In this document: piece by piece, positions 1 to 8,162 of the stretch
Layout: each line of letters begins with the position of its first letter
How positions within the stretch are numbered: position 1 is the first letter of the stretch
Origin: Bacillus salipaludis
Lineage (GTDB): Bacteria > Bacillota > Bacilli > Bacillales_B > DSM-18226
Assembly: GCF_004358205.1 (NCBI RefSeq)
Contig: NZ_SMYO01000011.1
Location: forward strand, 124,001 to 188,000
Length of the DNA stretch: 64,000 nt
Reading direction: 5' to 3'
The notes under the pieces: model-generated
What the model saw: only the letters and a program-made list of their open reading frames with translations
What the model was told of the DNA's origin: nothing
Database searches by the model: none
Program-made: the position numbers and the translations under genes

Positions 1-1141
1 GGTAACCAACCACATAAGATCCAACAAACGAGCCTAATGCGCCCATGCTATTTATCAGTGCCATCGCACCCCCGGCAACATTGCGTGGCAGAATTTCGGG
101 AATAATCGCGAAAAACGGTCCATATGGAGCATACATGGCACCTCCGGCAATCACTAATAAAATAAAGGAGAGCCAGAAATGATGGGTTCCGATTGCATAT
201 GAGATGTAGAAGGCTACTGCTCCAATCAATAGAAATGGCCAAACAAATGCTTTGCGATTTAATGTTTTATCTGAGAAATAAGAGGCTGCTAACATTAATA
301 CAACCGCTAAAATGTATGGTACAGACGACAACCAACCCGTTTTTACAATATTCATATTTGGCGCTGCTTTAATAATCGATGGCAGCCACATAACGAATCC
401 ATAAACCCCAATACTCCATAACGCATATTGTAAGCTTAATAAAATAACATGCTTTGATTTAAATGCTTCACGATAATTTTTAACCGGCTTTAATCCTTCT
501 TGTTCTTTTCGTAATTGCTCTTCCAAATCTAATTTTTCTTGTTGTGACAACCATTTTGCATCCTTCGGTTTATCATTTACTAGTTTCCACCAAATAAATG
601 CCCAGATGACTGCCGGCAGACCCTCAATAATAAACATCCATCTCCAGCCAAAAGATTGTAATAAATATCCTGATACGATAGACATCCATAAAACAGTTGC
701 GGGGTTTCCTAAGATGAGGAAGGTATTGGCACGTGAGCGTTCCGCTTTCGTAAACCAGTGGCTTAAGAATACAAGCATCGCTGGCATAACAGCACTTTCA
801 ACCACTCCAAGGGCGAACCGAATGACAAACAATAATTTAATATTGGTAATAAGACCTGTTGCAGAAGCCAATACTCCCCATGAAATAAGCGACCAGAAAA
901 TGAGTTTTTTCGCACTTTTATTCTCAGCGTAATGCGCTCCAGGTATTTGGAAAAAGAAGTAGCCTAAAAAGAAAAGTGAGCCCAATAATGATGACGTTCC
1001 CGGGGTTATATGAAGATCCTTCGCTAATCCAGCAGCTGCGCCAAATCCATAGTTGGCACGGTCAAGGTAGGCAAGACTATACGTAATAAAAGCAATTGGA
1101 ATTAAGAAAAACCATCTTTGCTTTGCAATTGTCTGTTTCAT
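1..1141 (-). CDS. MFS transporter, anion:cation symporter family (3' end outside window)
   Basis: The reading frame starts at 1141 after an AGGAGTG ribosome binding site and runs off the left edge, so the C-terminus is missing. The visible ~380 residues show about ten membrane segments. The N-terminus (KQRWFFLIPIAFITYSLAYLDR) and the following 'FFQIPGA' are typical of the ACS family that imports hexuronates, galactonate and related sugar acids. It starts one base after the KDG kinase stop, so the two are co-transcribed and probably translationally coupled. The substrate, a hexuronate or aldonate, is inferred from the operon and not shown by the sequence. Confidence 0.85.
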   Translation of the reverse strand, partial: MKQTIAKQRWFFLIPIAFITYSLAYLDRANYGFGAAAGLAKDLHITPGTSSLLGSLFFLGYFFFQIPGAHYAENKSAKKLIFWSLISWGVLASATGLITNIKLLFVIRFALGVVESAVMPAMLVFLSHWFTKAERSRANTFLILGNPATVLWMSIVSGYLLQSFGWRWMFIIEGLPAVIWAFIWWKLVNDKPKDAKWLSQQEKLDLEEQLRKEQEGLKPVKNYREAFKSKHVILLSLQYALWSIGVYGFVMWLPSIIKAAPNMNIVKTGWLSSVPYILAVVLMLAASYFSDKTLNRKAFVWPFLLIGAVAFYISYAIGTHHFWLSFILLVIAGGAMYAPYGPFFAIIPEILPRNVAGGAMALINSMGALGSFVGSYVVGY

Positions 1142-1142
1142 A

Positions 1143-2102
1143 TTATTTCACTCCTTGAAAATGATTTGCCATATAATCATTTAATTGACTGCTTGTCGGG
1201 TACCCTGTATGATCCCCCGGCGATTGAACAGCTAAAGCACCTATCGCATTTCCTCTTAATACTGTCTCATGGACCGGAAGACCTTGTAATAAGCCACTCA
1301 TGACTCCTACTGCAAAACCATCTCCGGCTCCCACCGTATCAATTACCTTTTGTACTTTGTACCCTGGAACCATTCCTTCTTCGATTTGCGTCTTATAGAA
1401 CGCCCCTTCTTCACCAAGTTTAATAATGACGAGCTCAACGCCTTTATCAAGATAAAATGATGCGATATCATAAGGTTCTTGGTAACCCGTTAAAATTTCA
1501 CCCTCTTTTATCCCAGGAAAAACATGATTCACTTGAAAGGCAATCTCATTGGTTGCCTGAATCATTTCTTCCTTTGAAGTCCATAAATTTGGGCGTAAAT
1601 TTGGATCAAAGGATATGCTTCGGCCATTCCTTTTCATCAGAGCCAGCGCATGATTGGCAAATGCCCTTGTATGACTTGATAGAGCCAATGGGATACCTGT
1701 CATATGCATGTGCCGAGCTGATAAGAAATATTCTTCATTAAAATCATCGATACTTAGGTTGCTGGCAGCAGAGCCTTTACGAAAATATTGAACTTCAGGA
1801 TCTCCAATAGTAACCTTTGATTTTAATTGAAAACCAGTCGGATAATTGGTATCCACTAAAACTTGATTAATATCAACCTTTTCCTCTTTAAGTCTGTTCA
1901 CGATGAACTTTCCGAAGGCATCATTTCCCACTTTACTTACCCACCCAGATTGAAATCCAAGACGAGTGAGCCCAATGGCCACATTCGTTTCAGCCCCAGC
2001 CAGTTCGAGTGAATATTGACTAATTTCATGTAAAGGGCCTGGTTGGTTAGCAATAAACATGGCCATAGCCTCTCCAAAAGTAATGACATCTAGCTGTTGC
2101 AT
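1143..2102 (-). CDS. kdgK: 2-dehydro-3-deoxygluconokinase (PfkB family)
   Basis: A PfkB/ribokinase-family sugar kinase of 319 residues. The N-terminus (DVITFGEAMAMF) and the C-terminal signature DTVGAGDGFAVG, with the catalytic Asp and anion-hole glycines, are both present, and the length is normal. KDG kinase phosphorylates 2-keto-3-deoxygluconate to KDPG in hexuronate catabolism. It overlaps the upstream isomerase-like gene by 13 bases and abuts the downstream MFS porter. Ribokinase-type alternatives (fructo- or 5-dehydro-2-deoxyglucono-kinase) cannot be excluded, but the GAETNVAIGLTRLG region fits KdgK best. Confidence 0.8.
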   Translation of the reverse strand: MQQLDVITFGEAMAMFIANQPGPLHEISQYSLELAGAETNVAIGLTRLGFQSGWVSKVGNDAFGKFIVNRLKEEKVDINQVLVDTNYPTGFQLKSKVTIGDPEVQYFRKGSAASNLSIDDFNEEYFLSARHMHMTGIPLALSSHTRAFANHALALMKRNGRSISFDPNLRPNLWTSKEEMIQATNEIAFQVNHVFPGIKEGEILTGYQEPYDIASFYLDKGVELVIIKLGEEGAFYKTQIEEGMVPGYKVQKVIDTVGAGDGFAVGVMSGLLQGLPVHETVLRGNAIGALAVQSPGDHTGYPTSSQLNDYMANHFQGVK

Positions 2103-2869
2103 AATTCTTTCTTCCTTTCATTTGTAAAGTTTTTCACCAACTCTACAAATTCCTTTGTCTTTTCTTTTGGTTGAATCGGGAATTCAAGCGCTTTCACAAG
2201 ATTGTTTGGAAATTGATTCATTACTTTCTTCCAGCAAAGTTTTCCCTCTGTTTCAAGCGGCACCGGGATGAATTCTCCATTTATATTTTCAACCTGTTTT
2301 AAATGAATGTACAGAACAAATGGGGCAAGTTCACGTAAAGCAGATTCAACCTCTTCATTCGAATAGATCCAGTTTCCAACATCAAACGTCATTTTAATCG
2401 GGACATGGAATTGGCGAGCGCTTTCAAAAAATAATTTTAATCGGTTTACATTTCCGCCATATAAGGTTTGGTCATTCTCAACTAAGAACTGAATATCAAG
2501 AAATGGTATCAGGAATCGTTTTAATTCTTGAATATTGGATTTGAATTTTTCAAAATGACCTAATGATACTTTGATCCAGTTTGCACCTAGGGCCTGGCCT
2601 TCTTCCATCACCATCATTAATTCCTCTGTATTCAAGGAGTGATCCGGCTTCCATAATTCAATCGGAGCTGAGTATACAGTGAAAAGTTGATATTTTTCGA
2701 TTTCATTTTTAATGTATTCTAATTGAAAGTCATGGCCGGGGAATAGTTCTCTGCGAATTTCTACCCCAAATGCCCCGGATTTCGCGATCAATTCAATAAA
2801 TGCAGCTTGGCCTTTCTTTAAAACTTCTATACTATCAAATGCATTTAAAGGAACGATTATATTTTCCAT
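2090..2869 (-). CDS. Sugar phosphate isomerase/epimerase, TIM-barrel family
   Basis: This 259-residue protein matches the xylose-isomerase-like TIM barrel family (AP_endonuc_2). Typical barrel elements are seen: FGVEIRRELFPG near residue 35, WIKVSLGHF near 97, FLVENDQTLYGG near 130 with the metal-ligand Glu, and MTFDVGNW near 160 followed by YIHLKQV. It starts after AAAGGAAAGGAGTG and is the first gene of the sugar-acid operon, directly downstream of the palindromic operator. The exact substrate is unknown; context suggests epimerisation or isomerisation of a keto-sugar acid feeding KDG kinase. Confidence 0.75.
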   Translation of the reverse strand: MENIIVPLNAFDSIEVLKKGQAAFIELIAKSGAFGVEIRRELFPGHDFQLEYIKNEIEKYQLFTVYSAPIELWKPDHSLNTEELMMVMEEGQALGANWIKVSLGHFEKFKSNIQELKRFLIPFLDIQFLVENDQTLYGGNVNRLKLFFESARQFHVPIKMTFDVGNWIYSNEEVESALRELAPFVLYIHLKQVENINGEFIPVPLETEGKLCWKKVMNQFPNNLVKALEFPIQPKEKTKEFVELVKNFTNERKKELCNS

Positions 2870-2888
2870 CTGAACACACTCCTTTCCT

Positions 2889-2938
2889 TTTAAATAAATC
2901 GATTTACTAAATCGGTTTAGTAAATCGATTTATTTAAA
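2889..2938. promoter_or_regulatory. Triple palindromic operator of the kdg operon
   Basis: Arms of 23 bases (2889-2911 and 2916-2938) are perfect inverted repeats around a 4-base centre. Inside, the 12-bp palindrome TAAATCGATTTA occurs at 2895-2906 and 2921-2932, with a one-base variant (TAAATCGGTTTA) at 2908-2919, giving three sites at an exact 13-bp pitch. It lies just downstream of the -10 box, where a bound repressor would block transcription. The regulator, perhaps a LacI/GntR-type KdgR, is not in the window. Confidence 0.75.
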
Positions 2939-2966
2939 GTATAAACGTAATGTAAGCGCTTTTCAA
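2938..2966 (-). promoter_or_regulatory. SigA promoter with overlapping cre-like site
   Basis: On the minus strand TTGAAA (2961-2966) and TATACT (2938-2943) are separated by exactly 17 bases. The spacer and -35 overlap ATGTAAGCGCTTTTC (2950-2964), a good match to the CcpA catabolite-responsive element. Carbon-catabolite repression of the sugar-acid operon is therefore likely. Confidence 0.75.
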
Positions 2967-2989
2967 TATTAATTTTAAAAAAATCATAA

Positions 2990-3030
2990 AAAAATAACTC
3001 GGACCAATTTTCAGATCCGAGTTATTTTTT
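2990..3030. terminator. Bidirectional terminator
   Basis: A 12-bp stem (2992-3003 with 3016-3027; AATAACTCGGA and its complement) has A/T runs on both sides. It ends the nrnB transcript, read leftward. Confidence 0.85.
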
Positions 3031-3032
3031 TC

Positions 3033-4280
3033 TTATTTATCCAATTTATCGATTAATTTTTTTACTAAAGGTTGATAGTTTTCTTTGACCTTATCTATTC
3101 TGATTGAAAAAGCTTCAGCCAATTGTTGGATACATTCCTGATCATAACGAAGCCAAGATCCGTATGTCCGTTTAATATACCGTTCTGCTTCCTCATATGT
3201 TTCAAATAAGGAAGCATATCTCTTACCATTATGTATGACCGCATAGGCATTATCATTTACCAGACGGATAAAGGAAATTTCTCCTTTTACACTTTTATAA
3301 CTTGTACCAGTTTTTGCTTCTTTTAAATTAAATTCATTCTTGTCCGGATCCGGTTTTAGCGTTGGCAAACTAAATACCTTTATCACAAATTTTTCAAATG
3401 CATCGGCTGACATTTCTGAGCCGGAAGCTTTCGGATGGCCGCCGCCTCCAAACCGTTTTGCATATTCAGCGACATTCACTTCGTCATGTATGGTTCGATA
3501 CCCAACTTTCTTGCCACTTACATTTAGAAGTAGAATCATATCTAAATGAGGATAGAGTTTATTTAACGCGTTCCCAAGCTCAGATAAATACTGTTCTGCA
3601 TGAATGATTCCAATGCAATAATCATCAATAAAGGCTTGCACGGTCTGTCTGCTTTTCGAATGAATATAGCGGTTAATTTTCGCTTCTTCCATATCCAGCA
3701 GCATATTTTCAGTTTCCGTTAAATAGAAATTCTGCGGATTTTCAGAAAAACGCTTAAGCATCGCTTCTTCAAATTGTTCACGATTTAAAATATAGAACAA
3801 ATCATTCAGGCGTTTGGCATCAATATTATTATTTTCGTCCCATTCCCATGTATCATATTGGCGGACTAATTCGATAAATTCCTCAAGTGCCTGATTCCTC
3901 TGTATTAAACCCTGTTCCTTTAAATAATCATAAAATAAGGAAGTTGCGCAGGTTTTCTTTCCTGTATCATATTCCGGGTGAACAAATGCCCACTTATATT
4001 CATTGAAATGAAGGGCTGTAACATGATGGTCAATCATTCTGATATGCTTCCCTTGTTGATAACGGGCTGCTAGCTTTTTCTCATTCGTTTCATTGACGGC
4101 TAAATCAGTAATATAGATTTGTGAACTATGATTTTCGGGATTTTCGATATATGTTTCTACCTGTTGGTTCAAGGTCCGATATGAGCAATATGAAACATCA
4201 GCGTTTTCACCAAATGCAAGTTTAGCAATGATTCCGCAGCCAAGTCCGTCCAAATCAATATCGGTAAATAATTTTACCAT
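3033..4280 (-). CDS. nrnB: DHH-family oligoribonuclease, NrnB-like
   Basis: The DHH phosphoesterase has an N-terminal DID-type motif (LFTDIDLDGLGC), the signature MIDHHVTA near residue 85, and a C-terminal DHHA1 motif GGGGHPKASG near 280. These are the Mn-binding and substrate-binding elements of NrnB/c-di-NMP-type nucleases, which degrade nanoRNA and pAp. The start at 4280 is chosen because the ATG at 4295 has no ribosome binding site while a GGTGGTAAGG tract precedes 4280; this gives 415 residues. It stands alone between two terminators. Function as NrnB (B. subtilis YngD) is a family inference. Confidence 0.8.
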   Translation of the reverse strand: MVKLFTDIDLDGLGCGIIAKLAFGENADVSYCSYRTLNQQVETYIENPENHSSQIYITDLAVNETNEKKLAARYQQGKHIRMIDHHVTALHFNEYKWAFVHPEYDTGKKTCATSLFYDYLKEQGLIQRNQALEEFIELVRQYDTWEWDENNNIDAKRLNDLFYILNREQFEEAMLKRFSENPQNFYLTETENMLLDMEEAKINRYIHSKSRQTVQAFIDDYCIGIIHAEQYLSELGNALNKLYPHLDMILLLNVSGKKVGYRTIHDEVNVAEYAKRFGGGGHPKASGSEMSADAFEKFVIKVFSLPTLKPDPDKNEFNLKEAKTGTSYKSVKGEISFIRLVNDNAYAVIHNGKRYASLFETYEEAERYIKRTYGSWLRYDQECIQQLAEAFSIRIDKVKENYQPLVKKLIDKLDK

Positions 4281-4356
4281 CTTCCTTACCACCATTCTTT
4301 ATTTTTTCCATAAGAGTTAGTTTGTTGTTGGAACAATTATCTTATACGATTGTCAA

Positions 4357-4395
4357 AAAAGTGGAGCCAACTGCAAAGTAGCAATTGGCTTTTCT
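4357..4395. terminator. Terminator after the nitroreductase gene
   Basis: AGCCAA and TTGGCT arms (4365-4370, 4385-4390), extended by TGC/GCA, have an A-run on the left that becomes a T-run when read leftward out of the nitroreductase gene. Confidence 0.65.
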
Positions 4396-4398
4396 AGT

Positions 4399-4884
4399 CT
4401 ATGGCAGTTCCTTTAGTTTATTTTGCATTGGCGTCCGTGGTTTTGGCTCACTGATTTCTTCAGGGTAACCAACTCCAAATACCCCAATCACGTCATATCC
4501 TTCCGGTACCCCCAGAATCTCCCGTTTGTTTGCTGCCGCTGCAATAGAGGACCAAAATGTCCCGACCCCTTCTTCCCATGCAGCTAAATTAAAATTTTGA
4601 ACAAAACATGCCGTTGCAAGAGCATTTTCCTCTGTTTCAAGAGCTGTTGCCCCATGTTTTGATAAAACAGCCATTAAAACAGGAGCATTTCCAAAATTGG
4701 TTTTATGGTTCAGTTTTGCTCGAGTTTCTTGCCCAATAAAATATACTTCCCAAGGCTCCGTCATTCGATGATTGGGGGCCATGGCCGCCGCCTCCAGCCA
4801 GGTCATCAGTTTCTCGGAATGAACCGGATCAGTTTTAAATTTTTTTATCGTACGGCGTGACTTAATCGTTTCCAAAATACTCAA
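4399..4884 (-). CDS. Nitroreductase family protein (YdjA-like)
   Basis: A short FMN-dependent nitroreductase-fold protein. N-terminal SRRTIKKF binds FMN phosphate, and AMAPNHRMTEPWEVYF, the central FWSSIAAAA and GVFGVGYPEE segment are typical of YdjA-like enzymes. The TTG at 4884 (SILETIKSRR) is the likely start: the longer ATG-initiated frame from 4902 has the ribosome binding site GGGAGG inside its own first codons. It is a single-gene unit. The physiological substrate is unknown. Confidence 0.75.
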   Translation of the reverse strand: MSILETIKSRRTIKKFKTDPVHSEKLMTWLEAAAMAPNHRMTEPWEVYFIGQETRAKLNHKTNFGNAPVLMAVLSKHGATALETEENALATACFVQNFNLAAWEEGVGTFWSSIAAAANKREILGVPEGYDVIGVFGVGYPEEISEPKPRTPMQNKLKELP

Positions 4885-5043
4885 TGGATTTCTTCCTCCC
4901 ATTCAAAATACAGTTAACGAATACACGTTATACTATCATATGTAGGATGTATTTTCCAGATTCTTTTCTTTTATAGTAGCGGTTATAAAAAACACACACC
5001 TGTACACAATAATGGTCGAGGTTAAAGAAGAGGGGTGAAAAAC

Positions 5044-5172
5044 ATGACAAATCGTAATGATAACCGTGAACGTAAAAACAAGTATCCTAATAACCAAAAA
5101 CAAGACAGTGAATTTGCGAAGGAAACAAGTATTCGCAGTGAAATCACTAAAAAAGATATGCAAAATAAATAG
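5044..5172 (+). CDS. Small hydrophilic protein, 42 residues
   Basis: ATG at 5044 follows GAGGGGTGAAAAAC, and a terminator hairpin follows directly (5177-5216). The product is very rich in Lys, Asn, Gln and Asp, without Cys or membrane segments. The phrase SEFAKETSIRSEI faintly recalls the EFASET repeat of gamma-type small acid-soluble spore proteins, but the rest does not match, so no function is assigned. Confidence 0.6.
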   Translation: MTNRNDNRERKNKYPNNQKQDSEFAKETSIRSEITKKDMQNK

Positions 5173-5176
5173 TATA

Positions 5177-5216
5177 AAGAAAAGAAACTCGTTCCTAAGG
5201 AGAGTTTCTTTCTTTA
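5177..5216 (+). terminator. Terminator of the 42-residue gene
   Basis: AAGAAACTC (5182-5190) pairs with GAGTTTCTT (5202-5210), followed by TCTTT. Confidence 0.75.
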
Positions 5217-5249
5217 TGAACCAATTCAATTACTCTTTTAATCTTTCAT

Positions 5250-5639
5250 TTAATCCTCATTACCTTGTGTAAATGTAAGAATGCAAAAGAGAATGAAACT
5301 AATGAGGAGCACGGCCCCACCGCCAATATAAAGGCCTGTCTCAACAGTTGCTGGCAGAAATGCCGGTTTAAAATTGTACAAGGCCATTCCAACAGTTAAT
5401 CCAACTACACCAATAATGGCACTATAAACATGCAGCCCTGCTAAAATACGACTTTTCGGTTGAAATAGTCGATAATAAACTGCCCATGCAAACATTGTCA
5501 ACCAACCAACCACTAAAATATGAGCGTGGATCGGGCGAAACGCATAATCACCCGAACCAGCCATGTGACCACCAATCGCAGCACCAGCTAAGGCAAAAAC
5601 AGAGGACACCCTTAACAACAAATTACTGTACTTTTTCAT
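5250..5639 (-). CDS. Four-helix membrane protein related to haem-copper oxidase subunit I
   Basis: This 129-residue protein has four membrane helices. Helix two carries FRPIHAHILVVGWLTMF, whose two histidines resemble a haem ligand helix of cbb3-type subunit I and related short proteins; such short proteins are often annotated 'cytochrome-c oxidase'. AAAGGTAGG precedes the ATG. It lies 16 bases after a damaged small membrane ORF (5656-5799), which may have been its partner. A role in haem or NO-related chemistry is inferred, not shown. Confidence 0.65.
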   Translation of the reverse strand: MKKYSNLLLRVSSVFALAGAAIGGHMAGSGDYAFRPIHAHILVVGWLTMFAWAVYYRLFQPKSRILAGLHVYSAIIGVVGLTVGMALYNFKPAFLPATVETGLYIGGGAVLLISFILFCILTFTQGNED

Positions 5640-5655
5640 ATTTAACCTACCTTTC

Positions 5656-5799
5656 TTACTCCACCAACTGTCCGTCCTTCATTGACAGCCCATGCGCCAA
5701 ACCGCTAATAATAAAACCAACGAGAATACAAAAAACAAAATAAACTAATTAAAAAATATCAATTTGATAAAATGTCATCTCTTTAAACGGTAAGAACAT
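5656..5799 (-). pseudogene. Small membrane-protein ORF with an in-frame stop
   Basis: ATG at 5799 has a good ribosome binding site (GGAAGGTGA). The frame reads 16 codons to a TAA at 5749-5751 and then continues, in the same frame, through a hydrophobic stretch (LVYFVFCILVGFIISGLAH) to a second stop at 5656. The continuous hydrophobic reading through the stop suggests a 47-residue single-span protein inactivated by a point mutation. It sits directly upstream of the HAH membrane protein. An artefactual base or a translational readthrough is possible. Confidence 0.45.
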
Positions 5800-5872
5800 A
5801 AAAAAATCACCTTCCAATTTTCATTTCGTAAATAGAATACGTTACGAATATGAACGGAAGATGAACGATAGT

Positions 5873-7252
5873 TTACATTTTCGGAAGTGTCACTTTAACG
5901 GATGTTCCTTTGCCTACTTGGCTAACTGCCTCCACTTTTCCATGATGCAACTGAACAATCGATTGGACGATCGACAGCCCAAGGCCAGTTCCATCAACGG
6001 ATCGTGTCCTAGAAGTATCCGCGCGATAAAACCGGTCAAATATTCTTTTCAATTGCTCTTGTTCCAAACCAATTCCACTATCTTTAACTGTCACTTTAAC
6101 GGATGAACCTGAATCAATTAGGTCAATTTCAATATTTCCATTTTCATTATTATACTTAATCGCATTTGTCAGCAGGTTTTCCCAAACAGAATATAGCAAA
6201 GAGGAGTCCCCATTAATCCACGTTTCAGGGAGTGAATAACTCATCATAATCCCTTTATCACCAATACTCCACTGATATTGATGAAGCACACCTTTTAATT
6301 GTTCAGCAAGATTAAAGCGGCTGATCTTCATTAAGTCCTTCTTGCTTTCAATCGAGGCAAGAAGAAGTAACTGCTTTGTAATCGTCGATAACCGCTCTAC
6401 TTCCGATTGAACAACTTGGATATATTGAGTTTTTTCCTTCTCCTCAAGATTTTGATCATCAATTAAGTTTAAATATCCCTTTATATTGGTTAGCGGGGAT
6501 TGTATATCATGAGAAATATTTGAAATCAATTCTCTTCTTAATTGTTCCACTTTCGCTAATTTCTGTGACATATTCGTAAAGCTGACTGCCAAATCCCCTA
6601 ATTCGTCACTCCGGTCAATGTCCAATTTTACCGAAAAATTCCCTTCTGAAATTTCCTTTGTTGCTGCGTTTAGCTTTCTAATCGGTTTCACCAAATAATT
6701 TGTACTGACTAGGACCAAAATAACACTTAGCAAAATCGAGAGCAGCAAGAGCCAGCCAAATAAAATATGCATTTCATTAAACATTAACTTAATATCAGGG
6801 CGAATAAAAATAGCATATGATTTTTTCTGGTATGTAAACGGAACACCGATTGAGTTCTCTAATTCATTCGCAAAAAAACCAGTCACAAAGGTTTGTTTCG
6901 GAAATTGACGAATCCCATGGTACACCTCACCATTAAGCACCTTTTCCTTCACTGCATCAGGGAGATTTTTTTTTCGAAAGGCTGACCCAAAAGACTGTTG
7001 ATGACCCGTTGAATCGACCAAAAGGATTTGGTAACCGATTCCGCCAATATGAGTGAAATAATCCTTTAAACTGATCTTTTTTTGCTTACTGGCAAAATCA
7101 GCAATTTTTTGAGCAAAACCGGTGATTTTCTCATCATTCTGTTTTTTCAATGTCACCTGATAATAATGATTGGAAACAATAAACGAAAGAACCCCGCTTA
7201 AAATCATGATTAAAATCGTCGTAATCGCGAACTTACTATAAAGAGATTTCAT
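5873..7252 (-). CDS. HAMP-domain sensor histidine kinase
   Basis: This 459-residue kinase has membrane segments near residues 8-28 and 165-188 bracketing a ~135-residue extracellular sensor. A HAMP domain (to ~240) follows, then HisKA with SHDIQSPLTNIKGYL (phospho-His near 250), and HATPase with NAIKYN, DSGIGL and GTGLGLSI boxes. It starts immediately after the stop of the response regulator, with GGAGG inside the regulator's last codons, so the pair is translationally coupled. The stimulus is not evident from sequence. Confidence 0.9.
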   Translation of the reverse strand: MKSLYSKFAITTILIMILSGVLSFIVSNHYYQVTLKKQNDEKITGFAQKIADFASKQKKISLKDYFTHIGGIGYQILLVDSTGHQQSFGSAFRKKNLPDAVKEKVLNGEVYHGIRQFPKQTFVTGFFANELENSIGVPFTYQKKSYAIFIRPDIKLMFNEMHILFGWLLLLSILLSVILVLVSTNYLVKPIRKLNAATKEISEGNFSVKLDIDRSDELGDLAVSFTNMSQKLAKVEQLRRELISNISHDIQSPLTNIKGYLNLIDDQNLEEKEKTQYIQVVQSEVERLSTITKQLLLLASIESKKDLMKISRFNLAEQLKGVLHQYQWSIGDKGIMMSYSLPETWINGDSSLLYSVWENLLTNAIKYNNENGNIEIDLIDSGSSVKVTVKDSGIGLEQEQLKRIFDRFYRADTSRTRSVDGTGLGLSIVQSIVQLHHGKVEAVSQVGKGTSVKVTLPKM

Positions 7253-7924
7253 TTATTGAACCTCCAGCGAATAGCCTACCCCTCTGATTGTCTTGATGGA
7301 AAAATCTTTTTCAATCGTATTGAATCGTTCTCTGAGGCGCTTAATATGTACATCGACGGTTCGTTCATCCCCTTCAAAATCCAGTCCCCAAATCTTTTCA
7401 ATTAAATGGCTGCGGCTAAAAACTTGGTTTTGGTGTTCAGCTAGAAAGGAAAGCAATTCAAATTCTTTTAATGGCAGCATATACGTTTTCTGATTAATTT
7501 TTACCTCGTAGCCTTTTTTATTTATATAGAGGGAGCCGAGACTTATATTGGCTTCACTTGTTTTACCATATCTTCTTAACAGTGCGTTTACACGGAAAAT
7601 TAATTCGCGGGGTTCAAATGGTTTAACTAAATAATCATCTGTTCCCGACTCAAAGCCTTTTTCTTTATCTTCAATTTGGCTTTTGGCTGTTAATAAAATA
7701 ACCGGTATGTCATAATGCTTCCTTATTTCTCTTGTTAAACTATATCCATCCATAACGGGCATCATAATATCAACAATGGCCAAATCACATAGGTCTGTTT
7801 CCAGAACCTTTAATGCTTCTCCACCGTTCTTTGCGGTAACAACCTTAAATCCTTCCTTTGTTAACAGCCCCTTAATCAGATTAAGGATATTCACATCATC
7901 ATCTGCTGCTATAATCGTTTTCAT
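7253..7924 (-). CDS. OmpR/PhoB-family response regulator
   Basis: A 223-residue regulator. The receiver domain has the acidic pocket (ADDD), phospho-acceptor Asp in LAIVDIMMPVMDG near residue 52, and LLTAK with the conserved Lys. A C-terminal winged helix (~130-223) contains RTVDVHIKRLRERF and the terminal RGVGY motif. AGAAGGAG precedes the start. It is the first gene of a two-gene operon with the kinase. No adjacent target operon is obvious. Confidence 0.9.
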   Translation of the reverse strand: MKTIIAADDDVNILNLIKGLLTKEGFKVVTAKNGGEALKVLETDLCDLAIVDIMMPVMDGYSLTREIRKHYDIPVILLTAKSQIEDKEKGFESGTDDYLVKPFEPRELIFRVNALLRRYGKTSEANISLGSLYINKKGYEVKINQKTYMLPLKEFELLSFLAEHQNQVFSRSHLIEKIWGLDFEGDERTVDVHIKRLRERFNTIEKDFSIKTIRGVGYSLEVQ

Positions 7925-8032
7925 CTACTACTCCTTCTACTAACTTACATTATTTATTCCATTTCAATTGTAATCAATCCATAAGAATTAGGAAAGATTA
8001 AGCCTTTAAACTCAGGGATTTCAGCACCGAAT

Positions 8033-8062
8033 TCGACAAAGTAACAACTTATGTGTTATAAT
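8033..8062 (+). promoter_or_regulatory. Candidate promoter of the osmolyte transporter operon
   Basis: TCGACA (8033-8038) and a consensus TATAAT (8057-8062) are 18 bases apart, about 100 bases before the opuFA start. ACAAC/GTTGT inverted repeats flank the -10. Confidence 0.55.
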
Positions 8063-8091
8063 TAGGTTGTTGCATTAAGGCGTGCTAAATA

Positions 8092-8136
8092 ACAATGTTG
8101 ATTTTTAAAACATAGTTAAACGAAGCGGAAATCAAC
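8092..8136 (-). repeat. Internally deleted copy of the dispersed GC-rich repeat
   Basis: Read on the minus strand, GTTGATTTCCGCT at one end and AAAATCAACATTG at the other match the ends of the full copies, with the GC-rich core missing. It lies in the 5' leader of opuFA. Confidence 0.55.
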
Positions 8137-8162
8137 AACCAACACAAAAAGGAGGACAAAAC

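Noticed and set aside
7925..8162. BusR-type operator upstream of opuFA
   Set aside because: No AGTGACA/TGTCACT-like palindrome was found, only an internally deleted repeat and a promoter.
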